A stretch of 64,000 bases of DNA from Leptolyngbya sp. Heron Island J (GCF_000482245.1 NZ_AWNH01000103.1:85000-148999), one strand, 5' to 3'. Counted from the stretch's first letter, positions 8,382-18,115 are shown. The notes: generated by a model not told the origin, from the letters alone. Numbers and translations: made by a program.

Positions 8382-8786
8382 TCACCGGATGGGTTTTATC
8401 ATCCTGTCATCATATCGACAGCTAATACTAACCTGAACCTGGGTATCCACGACCCGTGCCGGATATATCGGCAGACAGATGGTGGCGTCATCCATGCATT
8501 CCCCTGTCTTCAGGTTGAAGTTCTGTTTATAAATTGGCGATGCAACTTTTAAAACTCCTTGGCGATCGCCAACAATACCCCGCGACATCACAAACGCCTG
8601 GCTAAATGGGTCAAAGTTTCCTGTCGCGTACACTTCATCTGTTTCGCCTATCCGAAAGATAGCGACCTGCTCTGTGCCTAATAGGGCGTTGACGCCGGTA
8701 TTGGGCGCGATCGCATCCAATGTACAGATGGTCACCCATCCTGTGGTGTCAGTGTTCACGGACGTAGTCGATAATGATTGCACCAT
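8382..8786 (-). CDS. nirD: Nitrite reductase [NAD(P)H] small subunit, Rieske-like
   Basis: Small subunit of assimilatory NAD(P)H nitrite reductase, about 134 residues, with a Rieske-like fold. Visible family features are WVTICTLDAIAPNTGVNALLG, VAIFRIGETDEVYATGNFDPFS and the C-terminal SPIYKQNFNLKTGEC. As usual for NirD, the Rieske Cys-His cluster ligands are absent. I choose the ATG at 8786 (MVQSLS), which has AGGA seven bases upstream, over a TTG at 8855 that abuts the nirB stop. The gene follows nirB with a 69-bp gap and is probably co-transcribed. Together the two subunits reduce nitrite to ammonium in the cytoplasm. Confidence 0.88.
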   Translation of the reverse strand: MVQSLSTTSVNTDTTGWVTICTLDAIAPNTGVNALLGTEQVAIFRIGETDEVYATGNFDPFSQAFVMSRGIVGDRQGVLKVASPIYKQNFNLKTGECMDDATICLPIYPARVVDTQVQVSISCRYDDRMIKPIR

Positions 8787-8855
8787 TGGAATTCCTATAG
8801 TTCTAAATGCTTTCTGAGACAACATCAGCGGCCCAGCGGCCCGCCGGTAAAACAA

Positions 8856-11420
8856 TCAGTATTGCGGCGGTGTCACGAGAGCCTGACTCTGGTTTAAGAC
8901 CACCCGTTCCGCCTCCGTGGCCGGACGTTTTTGCCCCCGTTCTTGTACATAGGCCAGTGACGGATCAGCATCATCTGCGTTAACAAAGTGCCGGAAACGC
9001 TGGACCTTTTCTGGAGTCTCGATAGTTGCTTTCCACTCACACTGATAGGTATCCACGTGATACTGCATCTGGGCTTCTAACTCATCGGCAATCCCTAGAG
9101 AATCTTCGATGACCACCTGTTTCAGGTAATCTAGACCGCCCTCTAACTTGTTAAACCAGGTGGAGGTGCGCTCTAGCTTGTCTGCGGTGCGAATGTAGAA
9201 CACTAAAAACCGATCGAGATACTTGATCAGGGTTGCTTTATCAATGTCTGCCGCCAGCAGTACTGCGTGTTGTGGCTTCATGCCGCCATTGCCGCACACG
9301 TAAAGGTTCCAGCCGTTTTCCGTGGCGATAATGCCAAAATCTTTACCCTGAGCTTCGGCGCATTCTCGCGTACAGCCTGATACGGCTGACTTCAGTTTAT
9401 GAGGCGATCGCAACCCGCGATAGCGCAGCTCTAACTCAATCGCCAGACTGGTGGAATCCTGCACCCCAAACCGGCACCAGGTACTACCCACACAGGACTT
9501 CACCGTCCGTAGCGCCTTACCATAGGCATGACCCGACTCAAAGCCCGCATCCACCAACCGTCGCCAGATTAGCGGCAGCTGGTCCACTCGGGCCCCAAAC
9601 AGATCCACCCGCTGGGCACCAGTAATCTTGGTATACAGGTCAAACTCCTGGGCCACCTGACCTAACACAATCAGCTTTTCAGGGGTAATCTCTCCTCCTG
9701 GTATGCGAGGAATCACAGAATAGGTACCATCCTTTTGGATATTGGCCAGAAACGCATCGTTTGTATCCTGTAGACCGATGTGAGGCGTATTCAACACATG
9801 GTCGTTCCAGGCAGAGGCCAGCATTGATGCCACCGTAGGCTTGCAAATTTCGCAGCCATACCCGGTCCCGTATGTGGCCAACAACGTATCAAATGACTTG
9901 ATTTGCCCCACCCGCAGGAGGTGATACAGCTCCTGACGAGAATAGGAAAAATGTTCGCACAGGTGATTTTTTACCTCTACCCCAGCCTTCTTCAGTTCCG
10001 AGGTCAACAAATCCTTCACCAACGGCACACAGCCACCGCAGCCAGTCCCCGCCTTCGTACACTTTTTCAGCGTGGGCATATCTGTCAGACTATCCTCACG
10101 GATGGCTTCACAGAGCTGTCCTTTGCTTACATTATTACAGGAACAAATCTGGGCCGTATCCGGCAGGTTCTCCACACTGAGTGAATTTGTCACGCCACTT
10201 GTCGGTACCAACAAACTCAGCGGATTAGCCGACAATGTTATCTGGTTCTGCACCAGCGGTAACAACGTGCCATAGGCAGAGGCATCACCGATCAAAATGC
10301 CGCCTAGTAACAACGAACCCTCTGCATTGACCACCAGCTTTTTGTAGGTGCCTGCCACGGTATCGGTTATCACCAGCTCTTTGGCTCCAGGAGTCTTGGC
10401 GAAATTATCCCCAAAGCTGGCCACATCCACCCCCAGCAGCTTGAGCTTGGTGGACATGTCTGCTCCGGTAAACTGCTGGGCTGCTGCCACGTCCAGCAGA
10501 CAATCACTGGCGACGGCGGCCATGTGATATCCCGGTGCTACCAGGCCAAAGATCCGTCCCTGATACAGCGCACATTCGCCGATGGCATATATGGTGGGAT
10601 CAGAGGTCTGACAAGATTCATTAATCACGATGCCGCCGTGCTTGCCAATCTGCAGGCCACAGGTGCGTGCCAGTTCATCCCTGGGTCGAATCCCCGCCGA
10701 GAAGACAATCATGTCCGTCTGCAACGATGTTTCATCGGCAAACTGCATCGATACCAGCTTGCCATTCTCACTGACAATGTTTGTTGTCACCTTACTGGTG
10801 TGTACCTGTACCCCCAGCGCTTCAATTTTTTCTTTGAGAATGGCACCGCCTGCCTCGTCAATTTGTACCGGCATTAACCGGGGGGCAAACTCCACTACAT
10901 GGGTTTCTAGCCCTAAAGACTTTAGGGCATTGGCACATTCCAACCCCAACAGGCCACCACCGACAACAACGCCCACACGAGATTGTTCCCCATAGGCTTT
11001 AATCGCTTCTAAATCCTCAATGGTGCGATAGACAAATGTTCCCGTCGCATCATTGCCTTTAATCGGTGGTACAAATGGATAGGAGCCAGTGGCCAAAACT
11101 AGCCGATCATATGCAACCTCAGCCCCGTTGGCCGATCTGACAACCTGCTGTTCGCGATCAATCTCAATTACCTGGTCACCGATATAGATCTGAATGTCAT
11201 TGTCTTGATAAAACCCTGGTTCCACCAGCGTCAGGTCAGCGGCTGTTTTATCGACATAATATTGGCTCAAGTTGACCCGGTCATAAGCAACTCGGGGTTC
11301 CTCACAAAATGTAATCAGATTCCAGCGATCGCAACCACCCTTCTCGACCATTAATTCGAGAAACCGATGTCCGACCATTCCATTGCCAACAACGACGAGA
11401 GTTTGCTTGCTGTTCGGCAT
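8856..11420 (-). CDS. nirB: Nitrite reductase [NAD(P)H] large subunit
   Basis: Cytoplasmic six-electron reduction of nitrite to ammonium with NAD(P)H, via FAD, Fe-S and siroheme. Domains in order: pyridine-nucleotide reductase (about 1-300; FAD loop GNGMVG at 12-17, NAD loop GGGLLG at 154-159), a BFD-like [2Fe-2S] domain (C426, C428, C461, C464), a second BFD-like segment (about 488-535), a nitrite/sulfite-reductase ferredoxin-like half domain (about 560-625), and the siroheme/[4Fe-4S] domain with C643, C649, C683 and C687. All expected ligands are present, and 854 residues is normal length. The RBS is AGGATC before the ATG. Cyanobacteria usually use the ferredoxin-dependent NirA, so this enzyme points to a bacterial-type route, possibly acquired. 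nirD follows. Confidence 0.96.
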   Translation of the reverse strand: MPNSKQTLVVVGNGMVGHRFLELMVEKGGCDRWNLITFCEEPRVAYDRVNLSQYYVDKTAADLTLVEPGFYQDNDIQIYIGDQVIEIDREQQVVRSANGAEVAYDRLVLATGSYPFVPPIKGNDATGTFVYRTIEDLEAIKAYGEQSRVGVVVGGGLLGLECANALKSLGLETHVVEFAPRLMPVQIDEAGGAILKEKIEALGVQVHTSKVTTNIVSENGKLVSMQFADETSLQTDMIVFSAGIRPRDELARTCGLQIGKHGGIVINESCQTSDPTIYAIGECALYQGRIFGLVAPGYHMAAVASDCLLDVAAAQQFTGADMSTKLKLLGVDVASFGDNFAKTPGAKELVITDTVAGTYKKLVVNAEGSLLLGGILIGDASAYGTLLPLVQNQITLSANPLSLLVPTSGVTNSLSVENLPDTAQICSCNNVSKGQLCEAIREDSLTDMPTLKKCTKAGTGCGGCVPLVKDLLTSELKKAGVEVKNHLCEHFSYSRQELYHLLRVGQIKSFDTLLATYGTGYGCEICKPTVASMLASAWNDHVLNTPHIGLQDTNDAFLANIQKDGTYSVIPRIPGGEITPEKLIVLGQVAQEFDLYTKITGAQRVDLFGARVDQLPLIWRRLVDAGFESGHAYGKALRTVKSCVGSTWCRFGVQDSTSLAIELELRYRGLRSPHKLKSAVSGCTRECAEAQGKDFGIIATENGWNLYVCGNGGMKPQHAVLLAADIDKATLIKYLDRFLVFYIRTADKLERTSTWFNKLEGGLDYLKQVVIEDSLGIADELEAQMQYHVDTYQCEWKATIETPEKVQRFRHFVNADDADPSLAYVQERGQKRPATEAERVVLNQSQALVTPPQY

Positions 11421-11864
11421 ACTGATCCTATTCTCAACTCATTGACCAAACAATGCGCGATCAGTATCGAAAAAAACAATCCCTCTATCCGGCTTTTGCT
11501 CAAAATTAATGCATGATCTGCATATATGAGCTATCGTCTTTTTTCTTGCTACATGTCAAGTAAATATTGGTGAAAAAATACAACAGTTTCTGCGTGAACC
11601 TTAATAAAGCGAGATGGATGTTGTATTCGTTTACTGGGGCAGAGGTGTCGGTGCCTGGATCTCCCGATGTTTCTCCAATTGATGTCCCTAATCCATCCTT
11701 TCGAATCAACCACAGAACGACTTGCACATATCGGTTTATCGACATATCATCAAGGCGTGAGCTGTGTCGAGTAGAGAGGCAACTATTTAAAGGCGCAAGG
11801 CGATTTTTCCTTTTAAGGTTGTTCTTATTTCAGCTCAACACGTGTATCTAGGGAGGCAATTGGT
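11421..11864. other. Gene-free region between nirB and the desulforedoxin-like gene
   Basis: This holds the divergent promoters of nirB (minus) and the small iron-protein gene (plus). Open frames exist on both strands (11506-11745 minus, 11567-11851 plus), but neither has a good RBS or a recognisable domain, so I do not call them. I found no clear GTA-N8-TAC (NtcA) site next to nirB. Confidence 0.45.
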
Positions 11865-12032
11865 ATGCCACGTCAAGTCGGTGCGCGTTATGCCTGTGAG
11901 AAGTGTGGAGCCCAGCTGGTTTATGAAAAGCCATGCCCCTGTCCAGAAAGTATGCCCCATTCAGAAATCTGCTGTGGAGAGCAGATGAAGCTGGTGCAAG
12001 CAGGGACTCCGGAGAAAACGAAGAATAGCTAG
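11865..12032 (+). CDS. Desulforedoxin/desulfoferrodoxin-N-like small iron protein
   Basis: A 55-residue protein. Its spacing of cysteines, ACEKCGAQL near residues 10-18 and EICCGEQM near 35-41, matches the Dx fold (C-x2-C ... C-C) of desulforedoxin and the N-terminal domain of desulfoferrodoxin, which bind one Fe with four cysteines. Two further cysteines (KPCPCP at 23-28) are extra. A strong RBS, GGGAGG, sits 9 bases before the ATG. Such domains serve as electron-transfer or redox-sensing sites. Its position between nirB and tehB, transcribed away from nirB, does not fix a partner. Confidence 0.72.
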   Translation: MPRQVGARYACEKCGAQLVYEKPCPCPESMPHSEICCGEQMKLVQAGTPEKTKNS

Positions 12033-12191
12033 GGCGTTGCCCAAGGAAGGCACTTGTTCTGAAAGTGCCAATATGCAGATAAGTAGGCTTTGATGTAAGT
12101 GCTTGGCTAAGGCTGGGTGCGAAAAACTACTGTCGAAGTCTTAGTTAGAACGGTCAGTATTGAGGGCAGTGCAAGACTGCAGAAGTGACCC

Positions 12192-13085
12192 ATGACAACA
12201 GCAATTACAGACTCACTGGTGAAATACAAAAACTTACCTATTTGGACAGAAATAACATTACCAGAATCATTTCAAACCCAGCACAATACAAAGTCAGGCA
12301 CCTGGGGAAAAATCACGGTAGTAGCAGGTCAGTTGCAATATGAGGCCCTAAATGAAACTGGCGAACTCCTGTCTACCAATATCATCACTCCACAGCATAC
12401 AGACTTTTTTGTATCGCCAGAAGCCTGGCATCGGGTCAAACCTTTAGGTCCCCTGCGCTGTTTTGTTGAGTTTTACTGTCGCTCCGAGGACTACTTTCAA
12501 AAGAAATATCACTTTGCCGCTCCTCACCGAGATGTCCAGGCGCTCATCCAAGGACCTTTGGCAAATTATCAAACGATGAACGTCTTAGATTTAGGCTGTG
12601 GTAAAGGTCGCAATGCTACTTACTTATACGCTCAGGGGCATCGGGTGACAGCGTTAGATAAAAATGCCAGTGCTATTCAACATCTTCAGGAGATTATTCA
12701 AACAGAAAAGGCTGAAGATAGATTTCAAGCTCGTGTGTACAAAATTGAATCAGCCGCTCTCGATGACCAGTACGATTTGATCATTTCCACAGTTGTTTTT
12801 CAGTTTTTGAGGTACAACACTCTGTCCAGTGTGATTGAAAACATGCAGGCTCAAACTAAACCCCAGGGCTACAACTTTATCATTGCCCCGGTTTCGTCGT
12901 CGGAGTCTCCCTGTCCCATTCACTTCCCGTCTACCTTTGCACCCCAGGAACTGCGTAATTACTACAACCACTGGCATATCTGTGAGTATCAGGAACAACG
13001 GGGAACATTTCATCGCAAAGATAGTAACGGCAACCCTATTGAAGCGACCTTTGCTACCTTACTGGCTCAGAAACGCGTAGTCTAA
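12192..13085 (+). CDS. tehB: TehB-type SAM-dependent methyltransferase with N-terminal DUF1971 domain
   Basis: Two-domain TehB. The N-terminal cupin-like DUF1971 domain (about 1-100; LPIWTEITLPESF, TDFFVSPEAWHRVKPLG) is followed by a class I methyltransferase (about 105-297). SAM motif I is VLDLGCGKGRNATYLYAQGH, an acidic residue follows in VTALDKNASAI, and motif IV is YDLIISTVVFQFL. TehB proteins methylate tellurite or selenite with S-adenosylmethionine and confer tellurite resistance; the physiological substrate here is unknown. The length of 297 residues matches the long, DUF1971-fused form. A perfect 36-bp palindromic repeat follows the gene. Confidence 0.9.
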   Translation: MTTAITDSLVKYKNLPIWTEITLPESFQTQHNTKSGTWGKITVVAGQLQYEALNETGELLSTNIITPQHTDFFVSPEAWHRVKPLGPLRCFVEFYCRSEDYFQKKYHFAAPHRDVQALIQGPLANYQTMNVLDLGCGKGRNATYLYAQGHRVTALDKNASAIQHLQEIIQTEKAEDRFQARVYKIESAALDDQYDLIISTVVFQFLRYNTLSSVIENMQAQTKPQGYNFIIAPVSSSESPCPIHFPSTFAPQELRNYYNHWHICEYQEQRGTFHRKDSNGNPIEATFATLLAQKRVV

Positions 13086-13130
13086 AAGATGTCAGGATAG
13101 CTCGTTCTCGCCCCAATCATCCGAACCGTT

Positions 13131-13166
13131 CCCCGTAGGGGCATTGCATGCAATGCCCCTACGGGG
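13131..13166. repeat. 36-bp perfect palindromic repeat (cyanobacterial GTAGGGGC..TTGCATGC family)
   Basis: The two 18-nt halves are exact reverse complements, with the core GTAGGGGCATTGCATGCAAT. A second, related perfect palindrome is at 51611-51640. Such sequences are widely dispersed in cyanobacterial genomes. It lies between the convergent tehB and the transporter-cNMP gene and could also fold as a terminator for either strand. Confidence 0.85.
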
Positions 13167-13250
13167 ATGTTCCCACGGCATGTGTGGCTGAACCCAGTTG
13201 ACTCAACATAATTGTTATGTCAACCTTCACCATTAACTCATAACAGTCTG

Positions 13251-16200
13251 CTACAGGCTTTGCAGTGTCTCATCTCCCACACGGGCATTATTAGCCACAA
13301 ACTTCTTGGCTGAGCGAAACTTATCTGTTTCTCGTAACTGCTGGCTCATAAACCGACAAATCTCCAGCAAAATGTGGGGCCGCTGTGTCGTCAGACTAAT
13401 AAACCGCTGTTTCTCCAGCTTTAGCAGCATACAATCATCCTTGGCAATTGCTCCATTCCATCGAGGCGAATCATCAAACAGAGCAATCTCACCAAAATAG
13501 TTGCCAGCAGCCAGCTGCTTGATCTCTCGTTGCTCATCATCGACGGTTTTCACAATCTGCACTGCCCCTGAAGCAATAATATACAGATGAGATCCCCAGC
13601 TTCCTTCTTCAAAAATAGTCTCACTGGCCATAAACTGCTGAGGTACGATCGCTTCATCAATCAGCAATAGTTCATCTAAGGAGAGATTTTGAAACAGGGC
13701 GACATCTTTGAGAATCAGTAGACGGTTCATAAGCGTGTCGGGAGTAGAAGGCTGTAGCGCCGTGTAGACATCCTGTAACAGTGGTGGGGTGGGAAATAAA
13801 TCACGGGCGACCGCCTGAACAACAGGATCAACATCCTTGAGCGAGGCTCTGGGGATTTTGGCCAGGGCAATTAATGCTCCGGCCCGTAACCATCGATCCT
13901 TGGATTCAATGGCCTCTAGTAGGATTTTATAACCTTTGTTCCGTAACCAGTTCAGTGATAACGGACTGTCTTGAGGGAAGCTGGTAGTTTCGGCGTCTTG
14001 TTCTAGCAAGGGCAACAGCGGCAAAATAAATCGACGATGGCTGAGGGATGCCAGCACCTCAATGGCATTGGAGCGATCGCGACTATCTGTAGTTGCAAAA
14101 ATTTGATTGACCGTATTCACAGTGCGGCTATGGCCCAGACAGGCTAGCACATAGAGTACTTTCTGAAGCAGCCGCTGGTGGTAGTCCTCAATCGCTACCG
14201 CCAGCGGCTGCCAGTTAGGATCGGTCTGGGGAATCAGGGTGCGCCAGCGCCGCGTATGGGCGACCTGCTGAAAATTGTCGGCCAGATGAGCGTACAAGAT
14301 GTCGCTGGCCTGCCGGGTACGGATTTTACCAATGGTTGCGATCGCGCTATTCACCGTTTCCCGTTCTTTCGCTGCCAGCAGTGTTTTCGCCTCGGCCAGA
14401 CCTCCTTTTGCTGCCAGCCAGGTAGCCGCCTGTTCCCGTACACGGGGATGACTATCCCCCAGGGCTGTTGTCAGCGGGGTGAGATCATCATTGCTTTGTT
14501 GCCACAGATTGAGTGCAGCAATCCTCACCTCTGGCTGGGTATGGGCAAAATACCGCTGGGCCAGCGTCAGCACCTGGGTCCGTCTGGCATCGGGCAGCGT
14601 TTCCATTAAATTGGCCAGTGTTTCTAAGCCCAGCTGTTGAGTAGCGGCACTGCCCTGGGGCAACAGATGCGTAGTCAGCAGTTCGACTAAGGTGGCATCG
14701 GCACTGCGAGCCACCACTCGGATGACAGCTTTGGCGATGCCTTCATCTAACATGGCCGAGGCAATCGTCGTAAATGCCTCATCGGTAATGGCTGTGCCCT
14801 GGAGCTTGGCGACGATGGCTAGCGATCGCAAACTTGGATCATCAGCTTTAGACAGCTCATCCAAGCGCTCCTCTTCGATTGGCTGTTGCTGCACCATCAA
14901 AATTTCCAGCGCCGTCAACCGACAGGCCAGAGGCTGATCTGGCTGCAGCTGCTCCTGCCAAACTGACCATAGCCTGGTCTCTTCTAGAACCCCGCTTTCT
15001 TCTGATTCTGGATCACCTGTACCAAAGCCCATGCCTGGATCAAAGCCATCACTAAACAGGGTCACCACCGCCGAGCGCACCTGCCGATCGGCTTCGGGGA
15101 GTAGTGCCAGTACATCTGCTAAAAATGTGGCCGGTGCCCCTAATCGTGTTGCCAGGTCTAACCCCTTAATCTGGTCATAGCGGTCCCCGGACTGCAGCAA
15201 CGTTTGGATGGTGCTTTTTAGTGGCAATACCGCCTGACGGCTGGCCAGCTGGTCTAAGTCAATGGCATCGGTGCGAATCAGATCTTCCAACCCGGCGGTA
15301 TAAAAGCGCCCCATGGGCAGTCTGACTAGCAAAAATAGGATGACCAGACCGCTGACAAGCCAGGTAATCTGGGGCAGCGTGAGAGTATTTTCACACAGCC
15401 ACAGAAACGCCCCAGCACAGGTCAGCCCCACCGCGTAGATCAAACCATCGCTGAGGGTCCGAACCCGACCCATAAATTCTTGGGGAATGGCGTTGTAGTT
15501 AAGCTGATGGACTGGCAGGTTGATGGCTTTGTAGAGGGCATCGCTGTTGAGCTGTAGACCAATGGCGGCGGGTAGCTGACCGTTGATACCTAAGCCTAGA
15601 AAGGCGGCCAGGGTGGTAATGGGAAAGACCACGTTCATGCGGGCTACCCCTAACCAGCGCAGCAGGGGTCGGGTTAGACCGTAAAGGACAGACATTTGGA
15701 CGATGCTAACCACTACCCGCATCAGACCTAAAAAGCCGGTTAGCTGCCGTTGGTTAAACTGCTGGCCGTAGATGCTAAACCATAAAAATTCGGAGCTGAG
15801 ATAGATGATTACCAGTAGAAAGCTACTGGCGGCTAGGAAAATGACGAGCGGATAGCGCTTGGCTAGCTCTGGAAATGATTGCAGTGATTCAAGCACACCG
15901 ACGGTGGCACCGGACTTGCTGCTAAAGGGGCGCTGGGTGCGATCAAGATAGGCGAGTTGGACCAGTGCGATCGCAATTACTACTGGCAAACACAGCAATA
16001 AATCCTCAGTCCGGAGCCAGCGCGACAGCCCACCCACCAGCCCCCCGCCCACTAAAGCACCAGTGGCTTGGACAATGCCAATATACGGAGCATACTGCTT
16101 GTATTCCAGGGTATTGAAATAGTCAGTCAGTAGGCTGGGATAAAGAATATTGTTGCAAATGTCCCACTGAAAAAAGCTAACAATCAGCAGGCCGTAGTAA

Positions 16201-16511
16201 ACCGGTGTGGAGTCTAGGGGCAGTGCCAGTCGCAGGACAATGACCGCTGCCAGCAGTGCCGCCAGGGCTCCACAAAAAAGTTGAGTCGTCCGAACCCGCT
16301 GCACCACCTGGCTGACTGCAATATAGGCCGGCATCGAGCACAGGCCGATCAGCATAAACGCGATGGGCAGACGGTTAGCCCCCAGCTGGCTGACAAAAAT
16401 AGAATTAGCTACTGCGATCGCCATCACACTCTGCACCAGCACCGTTACTGCCAGCAGTAACAGCTGAGTTAGACGGCTATTCTGTAACGATTTGAACGCA
16501 GTGAGCATCAA
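13251..16511 (-). CDS. MFS/ATP-ADP-carrier-like membrane domain fused to HEAT repeats and a cNMP-binding domain
   Basis: A 1086-residue fusion. The N-terminal part (about 1-410) has about twelve transmembrane helices resembling MFS or nucleotide (Tlc-type) carriers. The middle (about 430-920) is a HEAT/armadillo-like helical solenoid with repeats such as PDARRTQVLTLAQRYF and HPRVREQAATWLAAKGG. The C-terminal 130 residues form a cyclic-nucleotide-binding domain: LSLDELLLIDEAI, GSHLYIIASGAVQIV and the phosphate-binding cassette GNYFGEIALFDDSPRW. It is likely a membrane protein gated or sensed through cAMP/cGMP; a class III cyclase is at 52093-53337. Whether it still transports anything is unknown. 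The gene is monocistronic. Confidence 0.85.
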   Translation of the reverse strand: MMLTAFKSLQNSRLTQLLLLAVTVLVQSVMAIAVANSIFVSQLGANRLPIAFMLIGLCSMPAYIAVSQVVQRVRTTQLFCGALAALLAAVIVLRLALPLDSTPVYYGLLIVSFFQWDICNNILYPSLLTDYFNTLEYKQYAPYIGIVQATGALVGGGLVGGLSRWLRTEDLLLCLPVVIAIALVQLAYLDRTQRPFSSKSGATVGVLESLQSFPELAKRYPLVIFLAASSFLLVIIYLSSEFLWFSIYGQQFNQRQLTGFLGLMRVVVSIVQMSVLYGLTRPLLRWLGVARMNVVFPITTLAAFLGLGINGQLPAAIGLQLNSDALYKAINLPVHQLNYNAIPQEFMGRVRTLSDGLIYAVGLTCAGAFLWLCENTLTLPQITWLVSGLVILFLLVRLPMGRFYTAGLEDLIRTDAIDLDQLASRQAVLPLKSTIQTLLQSGDRYDQIKGLDLATRLGAPATFLADVLALLPEADRQVRSAVVTLFSDGFDPGMGFGTGDPESEESGVLEETRLWSVWQEQLQPDQPLACRLTALEILMVQQQPIEEERLDELSKADDPSLRSLAIVAKLQGTAITDEAFTTIASAMLDEGIAKAVIRVVARSADATLVELLTTHLLPQGSAATQQLGLETLANLMETLPDARRTQVLTLAQRYFAHTQPEVRIAALNLWQQSNDDLTPLTTALGDSHPRVREQAATWLAAKGGLAEAKTLLAAKERETVNSAIATIGKIRTRQASDILYAHLADNFQQVAHTRRWRTLIPQTDPNWQPLAVAIEDYHQRLLQKVLYVLACLGHSRTVNTVNQIFATTDSRDRSNAIEVLASLSHRRFILPLLPLLEQDAETTSFPQDSPLSLNWLRNKGYKILLEAIESKDRWLRAGALIALAKIPRASLKDVDPVVQAVARDLFPTPPLLQDVYTALQPSTPDTLMNRLLILKDVALFQNLSLDELLLIDEAIVPQQFMASETIFEEGSWGSHLYIIASGAVQIVKTVDDEQREIKQLAAGNYFGEIALFDDSPRWNGAIAKDDCMLLKLEKQRFISLTTQRPHILLEICRFMSQQLRETDKFRSAKKFVANNARVGDETLQSL

Positions 16512-16609
16512 TAAAAATTTAGGGCCATAACCTATTCATAGTATTAAATAGTCATGACAGAAAAATACAATGTTCGTAATTTGTTCGCATCACCACGGTC
16601 CCAAATCCC

Positions 16610-18115
16610 TTACCTACCCGCTCCTTCCTGTTCATCCAACTCCTGCTGTACAGACCGAGGCAGTCGGTCAATAGGTTCAATAGTAGCTAACTCATCCCCG
16701 GTAGCGGTTCCTAGGGCCTTAAATTTACGAGCACTCACTAATACTCGGTTTTCCAAAGATCCGACTGCCTTATTAAACGTATCAACCGTCGCATCCAGAC
16801 CCCGCCGCATTTTCTGCAAATGGCCGGTAAACACCCGTAGCCGATCATACAGCTCCCGACCTAACGTGCTGATCTGCTGAGCATTTTCCGTAACGGCATC
16901 CTGCTGCCAGCCATAGGCAACCGCCTTAAGTAAGGCAATTAACGTTGTGGGGGTGGCCAGAATCACCCGCTGGGCAATCCCAGCTTCAATGAGACCGGGG
17001 TCTTGTTCCAGGGCAGCACTAAAAAAAATCTCTCCGGGCAAAAACAGCACCACAAATTCAGGACTCGGTTGAAACTGGTCCCAGTAAGCTTTTTGCCCCA
17101 GCTGCTGAATATGGCGACGAACCTGTTGGGCATGCTCCTTCAGCTTGTTGCTACGTAACGGTTCATCCGTCATATCCAGAGCCTCTAAGTATGCAGCCAG
17201 AGGAGCTTTGGCATCGACAACGATACGACGCTGCTGGGGTAGCTGCACCACCATATCGGGGCGTAAAGACCCGTTGCCAGTCGTTACCTGTTGGCTAAAA
17301 TCACAGTGCTCGACCATCCCCGCAATCTCCACTACTCGTTTTAGCTGAATTTCACCCCAGCGTCCTCGCACATTGGGAGCCCTGAGCGCTTTGGTTAAGT
17401 TGGCAGTTTCCGTTTGGAGCTGCAGCTGCCCCGTGGCCAGCTGGGTGATCTGCTCAGTCAGCTGGCTGTAGGCCGATAGCCGATTGCGTTCCAGATCTTG
17501 TAGATAGGTTTCTACCTTAGTTAAAGACGATTGCAGTGGCTGCACGAGGCTATCAATCGCCTGCTGTCGCTGTAATAACTCACCACTCGACTGGGAGTGA
17601 AACTGCCCCAGCTTTGTCTGAGCCAAATTTAAGAATGTCTCATTGTTTGTTTGCAATGCTTCTGCCGACAGTGCCTTAAATGCTTCCGTCAAGCGTTCTC
17701 GGGCCTGGTGCAACAGTGTTAGCTTGCCATCGACGGCCTGTTGCTGTTCCTGCAGCTGGGTTTGACATTGGGCCAGCTGGGCTGTGAGCTGATTTTTGTC
17801 TATTTGCAGCTGCTGTAGTTGTGTCTGTAGCTGTTCCGTGTAGGCTGCTTTAGTTTCAGCCGCTGCTCGCTGAGCTGTCGCTGTCGTTAACGCCTGTTGC
17901 TGTTGCTGTAGATCTATTTGCAGAGCGTGGAGCTGCTGCCGGAGATTGCCTAGTTGGGTCTCCTTGGTTTGCAACTGCTCAATCATGGTGGCACGTTCAG
18001 CAACTAGGTCACTCTTAGCCCGCTCCCGCACAACCTGATACCGAGACTGCCAAATCAACCAGCTCACCAGGCAGCCCACCCCTGTCCCTGCCAGAAACGT
18101 TACCGGCCCTTGCAT
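16610..18115 (-). CDS. rmuC: DNA recombination protein RmuC
   Basis: RmuC-family protein, thought to limit inversions at short inverted repeats. It has a PD-(D/E)xK-type nuclease-like core. An N-terminal membrane helix (about 5-24) is followed by a long Gln/Leu-rich coiled coil (about 30-210). The conserved RmuC core comes next (about 240-440), with LRAPNVRGRWGEIQLKRVVE, HCDFSQQ, RPDMVVQLP and IVVDAKAPL carrying the Asp/Lys of the core. Length (501) and order match the family. It is upstream of the cNMP fusion gene with a 98-bp gap and is probably transcribed alone. Confidence 0.94.
   Translation of the reverse strand: MQGPVTFLAGTGVGCLVSWLIWQSRYQVVRERAKSDLVAERATMIEQLQTKETQLGNLRQQLHALQIDLQQQQQALTTATAQRAAAETKAAYTEQLQTQLQQLQIDKNQLTAQLAQCQTQLQEQQQAVDGKLTLLHQARERLTEAFKALSAEALQTNNETFLNLAQTKLGQFHSQSSGELLQRQQAIDSLVQPLQSSLTKVETYLQDLERNRLSAYSQLTEQITQLATGQLQLQTETANLTKALRAPNVRGRWGEIQLKRVVEIAGMVEHCDFSQQVTTGNGSLRPDMVVQLPQQRRIVVDAKAPLAAYLEALDMTDEPLRSNKLKEHAQQVRRHIQQLGQKAYWDQFQPSPEFVVLFLPGEIFFSAALEQDPGLIEAGIAQRVILATPTTLIALLKAVAYGWQQDAVTENAQQISTLGRELYDRLRVFTGHLQKMRRGLDATVDTFNKAVGSLENRVLVSARKFKALGTATGDELATIEPIDRLPRSVQQELDEQEGAGR

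Noticed and set aside
11506..11851. Two overlapping ORFs between nirB and the desulforedoxin-like gene
   Set aside because: No RBS, no recognisable domain, and they contradict each other on opposite strands.
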